From the NCBI GenBank assembly GCA_039794405.1, contig JBDIVL010000016.1, positions 1-64,000 on the forward strand: a stretch of DNA of 64,000 nucleotides, in the 5' to 3' direction. A program made the position numbers and the translations under genes. The notes below the pieces were generated by a model, which worked only from the letters and a program-made list of their open reading frames with translations, had not been told where the DNA came from and searched no databases. This DNA comes from JBDIVL01 sp039794405. Its GTDB lineage: Bacteria > Planctomycetota > Brocadiia > Brocadiales > Brocadiaceae. Below, piece by piece: positions 60,103 to 64,000 of the stretch. How positions within the stretch are numbered: the stretch's first letter is position 1; every line of letters starts with the position of its first letter.

Positions 60103-61722
60103 TTACATCTTTCTGATAGACAATTTGATCAGGTGCCTGAATTCCTCGGATTTTAGGAGAATAGATGTTGCGGCAAATCCGGCAAATGAGGTTACCATCG
60201 GGATGAATAGCCGAAGCCCTTTAAAATAAAGATTGCTATTTTCACTCAGGGGAGGGAATATCTTGTGCGTAAACCAACAAGCAAGGCCCATTACGAAAGA
60301 GGCAGCTATGGTTTTTTGCAATGTAGTGAAAACACTATTTTCAATCTTGATGTGAAGCCTTTTTTGCAGTATGGTGATCAGAATAACAATCTGGATAATG
60401 GCACTAATAGCAGTAGAGAGGGCCAGACCGCCTTCTTGTAATACCCAGATAAGAGAAAGATTCAAGATAAGATTTAAACCAACACATATTGCCCCGACTT
60501 TTACCGGAGTGACCGTATCTTTTACCGAGTAGAATGCCCGGACCAATACATGAAGTCCGCAGTATGCCCATATTCCAATACCATAGAAGAGAATAACACG
60601 TGATGTTCTGTACGCCGATTCTGCATTAAATTGGTTTCTCCTGTAGAGGAGATCAACGATGGGATCCCGGAGCATAACAATCGCCACAGATGCGGGGATA
60701 CCAATGAAGAGCATGAATTTTAATGCCCTGTTGAAATTGAGCGAAAAGCTGCTCCAATCCCCCCTTACTGCATGGGTGGAAAAGAGGGGAAATACCGCCG
60801 TTGCCATGGCGATGCCAAAAACTCCCAAAGGAAACTGAATAAGCCGATCGCTGTAATACAATACGGAAGCAGCCCCGGCCTTCAGGGGAAAATGAATGAT
60901 CATTCCTGCAAGGCTGAAATAGTTTTGCCCCCCCTGATGGGCGGCAAACCCGACTGCAATAATACTGTCAAGTAAGACATTGATCTGAACGATAGCCAGA
61001 CCGAAAACGATAGGTGCCATGCGCGTTAATACCAGTTTCAGATCCGGGTGTGAAAATTGGATGACAGGCCGGTAATATAACCCTTTTTTTCTCAGGACAG
61101 GGATATGGATAAGTATTTGAACAATACCCGAGAGAAAGGTGGAGATGGCAACTGCATAGATCATTTTTTCCAAGGTCTTTCCTGTATAGGGAGACAATGC
61201 AGCCCCTAAGATCCAGCATATGTTCATAATAACCGGGGCAAAAGCAGGCATAAGAAAATGGTGAAGGGTATTGAGTACGGCTCCAATGAAGGCAACTAAA
61301 CATATGAATAGAACATAGGGAAACATAATGATAAGCAATTTAAAGATGAGTTGCCATTTTTCCTGTACATGAAATATCCTGGGAATGGCGAAGAACGACC
61401 CTTCCCCTATGAATACAATTCCACCCAGGATGATGATAAGTAAAGTAGCGATAAGATTTGCAAATTTCCATGCATCCGTCCTGCCACGTTTTTCGATGTG
61501 TTCTGTGAAGATGGGAATGAAGGCCGCACTGAGTGCTCCTTCTCCAAAGAGCCGCCGAAACAGATTGGGGATCTTAAAAGCGACAGTAAAGGCATCCCAG
61601 ACCATACCGGTTCCAAAGACACTGGCACATATCATATCTCTGGCAAGACCAAGTATGCGGCTTAAGAAGGTACAAATACTGATAATTCTTACAGAACGAA
61701 ATATGTTGTGTGATTCAGACAT
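60103..61722 (-). CDS. murJ: Lipid II flippase MurJ
   Basis: Encodes 539 aa with about 14 transmembrane helices. Translocates lipid-linked peptidoglycan precursor across the inner membrane. Shows the MurJ opening FLSRILGLARDMICASVFG and the FRRLFGEGALSAAFIPIF block, plus the conserved Arg and Asp residues of the central cavity. Consistent with a bacterium that makes peptidoglycan. The upstream glgC gene ends 72 bases away on the same strand. Confidence 0.95.
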   Translation of the reverse strand: MSESHNIFRSVRIISICTFLSRILGLARDMICASVFGTGMVWDAFTVAFKIPNLFRRLFGEGALSAAFIPIFTEHIEKRGRTDAWKFANLIATLLIIILGGIVFIGEGSFFAIPRIFHVQEKWQLIFKLLIIMFPYVLFICLVAFIGAVLNTLHHFLMPAFAPVIMNICWILGAALSPYTGKTLEKMIYAVAISTFLSGIVQILIHIPVLRKKGLYYRPVIQFSHPDLKLVLTRMAPIVFGLAIVQINVLLDSIIAVGFAAHQGGQNYFSLAGMIIHFPLKAGAASVLYYSDRLIQFPLGVFGIAMATAVFPLFSTHAVRGDWSSFSLNFNRALKFMLFIGIPASVAIVMLRDPIVDLLYRRNQFNAESAYRTSRVILFYGIGIWAYCGLHVLVRAFYSVKDTVTPVKVGAICVGLNLILNLSLIWVLQEGGLALSTAISAIIQIVILITILQKRLHIKIENSVFTTLQKTIAASFVMGLACWFTHKIFPPLSENSNLYFKGLRLFIPMVTSFAGFAATSILLKSEEFRHLIKLSIRKM

Positions 61723-61794
61723 GATTTCTCATTGTGGAATCTGTGGTTCCAGTCTCTTTTTATCGGTCTGAGGTTCTGCCTCATTCGTGTTGAA

Positions 61795-63075
61795 TTATAT
61801 AACCGTATTCGATGGTATAACACTGCCTTTGGGTATGATAACTATCGAGTCACGAATCATGTAATTTTCTGCATCAACTTGTTCTATGTTTCCGGTATTT
61901 TCTATAGTTACGTTTTCTCCAATGTGTACATTCTTATCAATGATGGCCTTTTTGATGTTGGAATTATTGCCTATTCCTATATCTGGTATTTTTTTAAACC
62001 GGTTTGCCCGAAAGTTAGACTCTGACTCATAGTAATCTGCGCCCATAATAATGGAATCCTGGATAACGGTGTTTTTACCAATGATACTTCTAATTCCAAT
62101 AACAGAATGCTCTATTTCTGAACCGTGAATAGAGCATCCATCTGCAATAATAGATTGGGTAATTTTACAATCATTGATAAGTGAGCCGGGTAAAAAGAGG
62201 GGATTTGTATAGATTGGTGCTCTTTCGTCCAGTAAATCAAAGCTTGGTGTAGTGGAGGCTAATTCCAGGTTGGCTTCATAAAACGATTTTATTGTTCCTA
62301 TATCTTCCCAATATCCATCAAAGAAATAAGCAAATACCCGTCTTTTTTTAATAATATCGGGGATAATTTCTTTACCAAAGTCTGATTTCTTTGTTTCTTT
62401 TAGTACCTCGTTGAGCACATCAATATTGAATACGTAAATACCCATTGAAGCAATAAGGGAACGGTTTCCAGCTTTAATGCCGTGCCTGTCAAAAGCAGGT
62501 GCACTTATTGAGAAAGAATCAATAACCTCCTCATCTTTTGGCTTTTCAACAAAATCGCTGATACGTCCCTGTTCGTCTACCTTTAAAACACCAAAATGGC
62601 GAACCTTTTCTCTTGTAATAGGGATTACCGAGACGGTTACTTCTGCGTTGGTTCTGATATGTTCTTTAATAAACTCCTGGTAATTCATCCGGTAAAGTTG
62701 ATCACCGGAAAGTATAAGAGCAAATTCAATATTAGGCTGATTGAAAAACCGAAGATTTTGCCGGACAGCATCAGCAGTACCCTGATACCAATCCATACTC
62801 TCTATGGTTTGGGTTGCAGCTAATATCTCAATAAAACCCCTCGAGAAATTATCAAATTTATATGCCCTGGTAATATGCCTGTGAAGGGATGCCGAGTTGA
62901 ATTGTGTGAGTACATAAATTTTATTCAGATCAGAATTTAAGCAATTACTTATGGGTATATCTATGATTCTGTACTTGCCAGCAAGCGGGACTGCAGGTTT
63001 TGACCTTTCTTTTGTTAAAGGGTAAAGCCTTGTTCCGCGACCTCCGCCGAGTATTATAGAAATTACATTGTCCAT
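61795..63075 (-). CDS. glgC: Glucose-1-phosphate adenylyltransferase
   Basis: Encodes 426 aa. Makes ADP-glucose for glycogen. N-terminal pyrophosphorylase loop GGGRGTRLYPLT, the PAVPLAGKYRIIDIPISNC block, SGDQLYRMNY, FVEKPKDEEV and the C-terminal left-handed beta-helix (INDCKITQSIIADGCSIHGS repeats). Full length. Confidence 0.95.
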   Translation of the reverse strand: MDNVISIILGGGRGTRLYPLTKERSKPAVPLAGKYRIIDIPISNCLNSDLNKIYVLTQFNSASLHRHITRAYKFDNFSRGFIEILAATQTIESMDWYQGTADAVRQNLRFFNQPNIEFALILSGDQLYRMNYQEFIKEHIRTNAEVTVSVIPITREKVRHFGVLKVDEQGRISDFVEKPKDEEVIDSFSISAPAFDRHGIKAGNRSLIASMGIYVFNIDVLNEVLKETKKSDFGKEIIPDIIKKRRVFAYFFDGYWEDIGTIKSFYEANLELASTTPSFDLLDERAPIYTNPLFLPGSLINDCKITQSIIADGCSIHGSEIEHSVIGIRSIIGKNTVIQDSIIMGADYYESESNFRANRFKKIPDIGIGNNSNIKKAIIDKNVHIGENVTIENTGNIEQVDAENYMIRDSIVIIPKGSVIPSNTVI

Positions 63076-63411
63076 GGTTTATCTATGAGAAATAGTAAAA
63101 ACTTTATAAGCGTATCTGAGGGAAATTTTTTACCCCCCTTTATTCTCCCTTATAAAGGGAATATAGAGGGGGGTAATTTGGTCTTTATTCCTAATAAGTT
63201 TCGTGGATCTTTATAGTTCTGAAGATTAATTATCTAACGAGACAAAACCTCAGACTAATGAAAAGCGAGATGCTCGATACACAATGCAAGATACAAGCAA
63301 TCGTGCATTAAAAACTTGCTCATGGGTAAAGATAAACCGCAGAGAAAGTTTTTAAAGATAATTTAACAGGTTGATGATAGTTTAACAGAAAATTTTATAG
63401 ATTCAAGTTAT
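63076..63411. other. Gap upstream of glgC with an inverted repeat
   Basis: TTACCCCCCTTTATTCTCCC and the mirrored GGGAATATAGAGGGGGGTAA (63130-63174) form an inverted repeat. A GGTCTGAGG-family copy lies at 63239-63268. No gene is recognised. Confidence 0.5.
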
Positions 63412-63543
63412 TTGCAAAACGGCGGGTTTTTCGTACGTTTTGGAATTATCTTAATTAATTTGCCCAACTTAGGATACTTAGGATTATGGGTAACCTTTGT
63501 CGTACTTGCTGCTTCAGGAATCATACAATTCTACCGCTTTTGA
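63412..63543 (+). other. Possible small membrane ORF or gene remnant, 43 aa
   Basis: The frame is open from 63367 to TGA 63541-63543 with protein-like content (RFGIILINLPNLGYLGLWVTF then one hydrophobic helix ending IIQFYRF), but it has no ATG; TTG 63412 is the only start and lacks a ribosome-binding site. It may be the C-terminal remnant of a membrane protein. Not recognised. Confidence 0.25.
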
Positions 63544-63692
63544 TCTTGCAATTGATAATTCGTTTTGATAATATTCCTTAACATATTTTAGTAAATGTAC
63601 TTGAAACAATTACTCATATAAAGGGGGATGTTGGTATCCATATCAATTTCCCGGATACGGCAAATGTAAGTCCCTGGATTATTTTTTTTATC

Positions 63693-64000
63693 ATGGGACT
63701 CATAATAGGCAGTTTTTTAAATGTCTGTATCTATCGGATTCCAAGAAAAGAATCCCTGGTATTGCCCCGTTCATCTTGCCCTGATTGTAACGTAACTATT
63801 CGGTGGTATGATAATATTCCTGTATTAAGTTATATATTACTATGGGGACGCTGTCGGAACTGTAAGGCGAAAATTTCTGTACAATATCCGATTGTAGAAT
63901 TACTAACAGGATATGTGTTTGTACATCTTTACTACGTCTTTATACAAAGTAGACATGAATCACCCTGTATTTTCATTAGTTACGTAATTCTCTGTTGTGC
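63693..64000 (+). CDS. Prepilin peptidase (PilD/GspO), N-terminal part
   Basis: Runs off the right edge. GSFLNVCIYRIPR, then two CxxC pairs (CPDC and CRNC) framing IRWYDNIPVLSYILLWGRC, then YPIVELLTG: the type IV prepilin peptidase start. It cleaves and methylates pilin-like precursors at the inner membrane. The in-frame sequence before the first ATG (VSPWIIFFI) looks like part of the protein, but no ATG, GTG or TTG exists further upstream in frame, so the true start is uncertain. Confidence 0.85.
   Translation, partial: MGLIIGSFLNVCIYRIPRKESLVLPRSSCPDCNVTIRWYDNIPVLSYILLWGRCRNCKAKISVQYPIVELLTGYVFVHLYYVFIQSRHESPCIFISYVILCC

Overview
The window looks like a chromosomal segment of an AT-rich, Gram-negative-type bacterium. 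Gene content, the many dispersed short repeats, the paired sigma-70/sigma-54 genes, NtrC-type regulators with large Cache/PAS sensor kinases, B12-radical-SAM proteins, sulfotransferase-rich glycan genes and a NarK-like transporter are together most like an anammox-type planctomycete (Brocadiales). That assignment is inference: no rRNA and no anammox marker gene is present.

Layout. 0-2.4 kb (minus): start of a CNNM/DUF21 protein, then a site-2-protease-like M50 peptidase followed closely by mnmA. 2.4-6 kb (minus): a c-di-GMP-I (GEMM-type) riboswitch with intrinsic terminator precedes a DUF3047 gene, a 31-residue membrane peptide that is easily missed, and a cellulose/mannan-synthase-like GT2, which reads as a second-messenger-controlled exopolysaccharide operon. 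6.3-7.7 kb: argG. 7.8-16.3 kb (plus): B12-radical-SAM protein, overlapping sensor kinase, NtrC-type regulator, and an ABC-exporter-like protein whose ATPase motifs are eroded. 16.7-28.6 kb (plus): a polysaccharide cluster with three sulfotransferases, four GT-B glycosyltransferases (two of them paralogues), a polyprenyl-phosphate sugar-1-phosphate transferase and a transglutaminase-TPR lipid/secretory protein, interrupted by a decayed MntA/HepT toxin-antitoxin pair. 29.4-33.7 kb: a second kinase/NtrC-type pair. 33.9-36.5 kb (minus): DUF2284 protein, then phasin-like protein overlapping an ABC1/UbiB kinase. 36.9-43.9 kb: radC, a fourth sulfotransferase, an IS1182-type transposase stub, a decayed DUF433/DUF5615 module, a second B12-radical-SAM protein, a PsiE-like protein, gpmA. 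44.4-49.8 kb (plus): receiver-only regulator, kinase-less Cache sensor carrying a CXXCH motif, PAS protein, NarK-like transporter and a TDT-family anion carrier. 49.9-63 kb (minus): housekeeping block with rpoD, an N-acyl-D-amino-acid deacylase, rpoN with a small lipoprotein, recR, ybaB, dnaX, SRP RNA, two tRNA-Ser, tadA, tRNA-Arg(ACG), murJ and glgC. The window ends inside a prepilin peptidase gene on the plus strand.

Most gaps are not empty. At least eight families of short inverted or dispersed repeats can be seen, including a MITE with three copies, a two-hairpin BIME-like element with three full copies, and a short tag that repeatedly sits exactly at gene starts or ends. The most interesting functional regions are the riboswitch-GT2 operon, the ATPase-dead ABC-like protein beside the sulfated-glycan cluster, and the heme-motif Cache sensor next to the nitrate/nitrite-type transporter.
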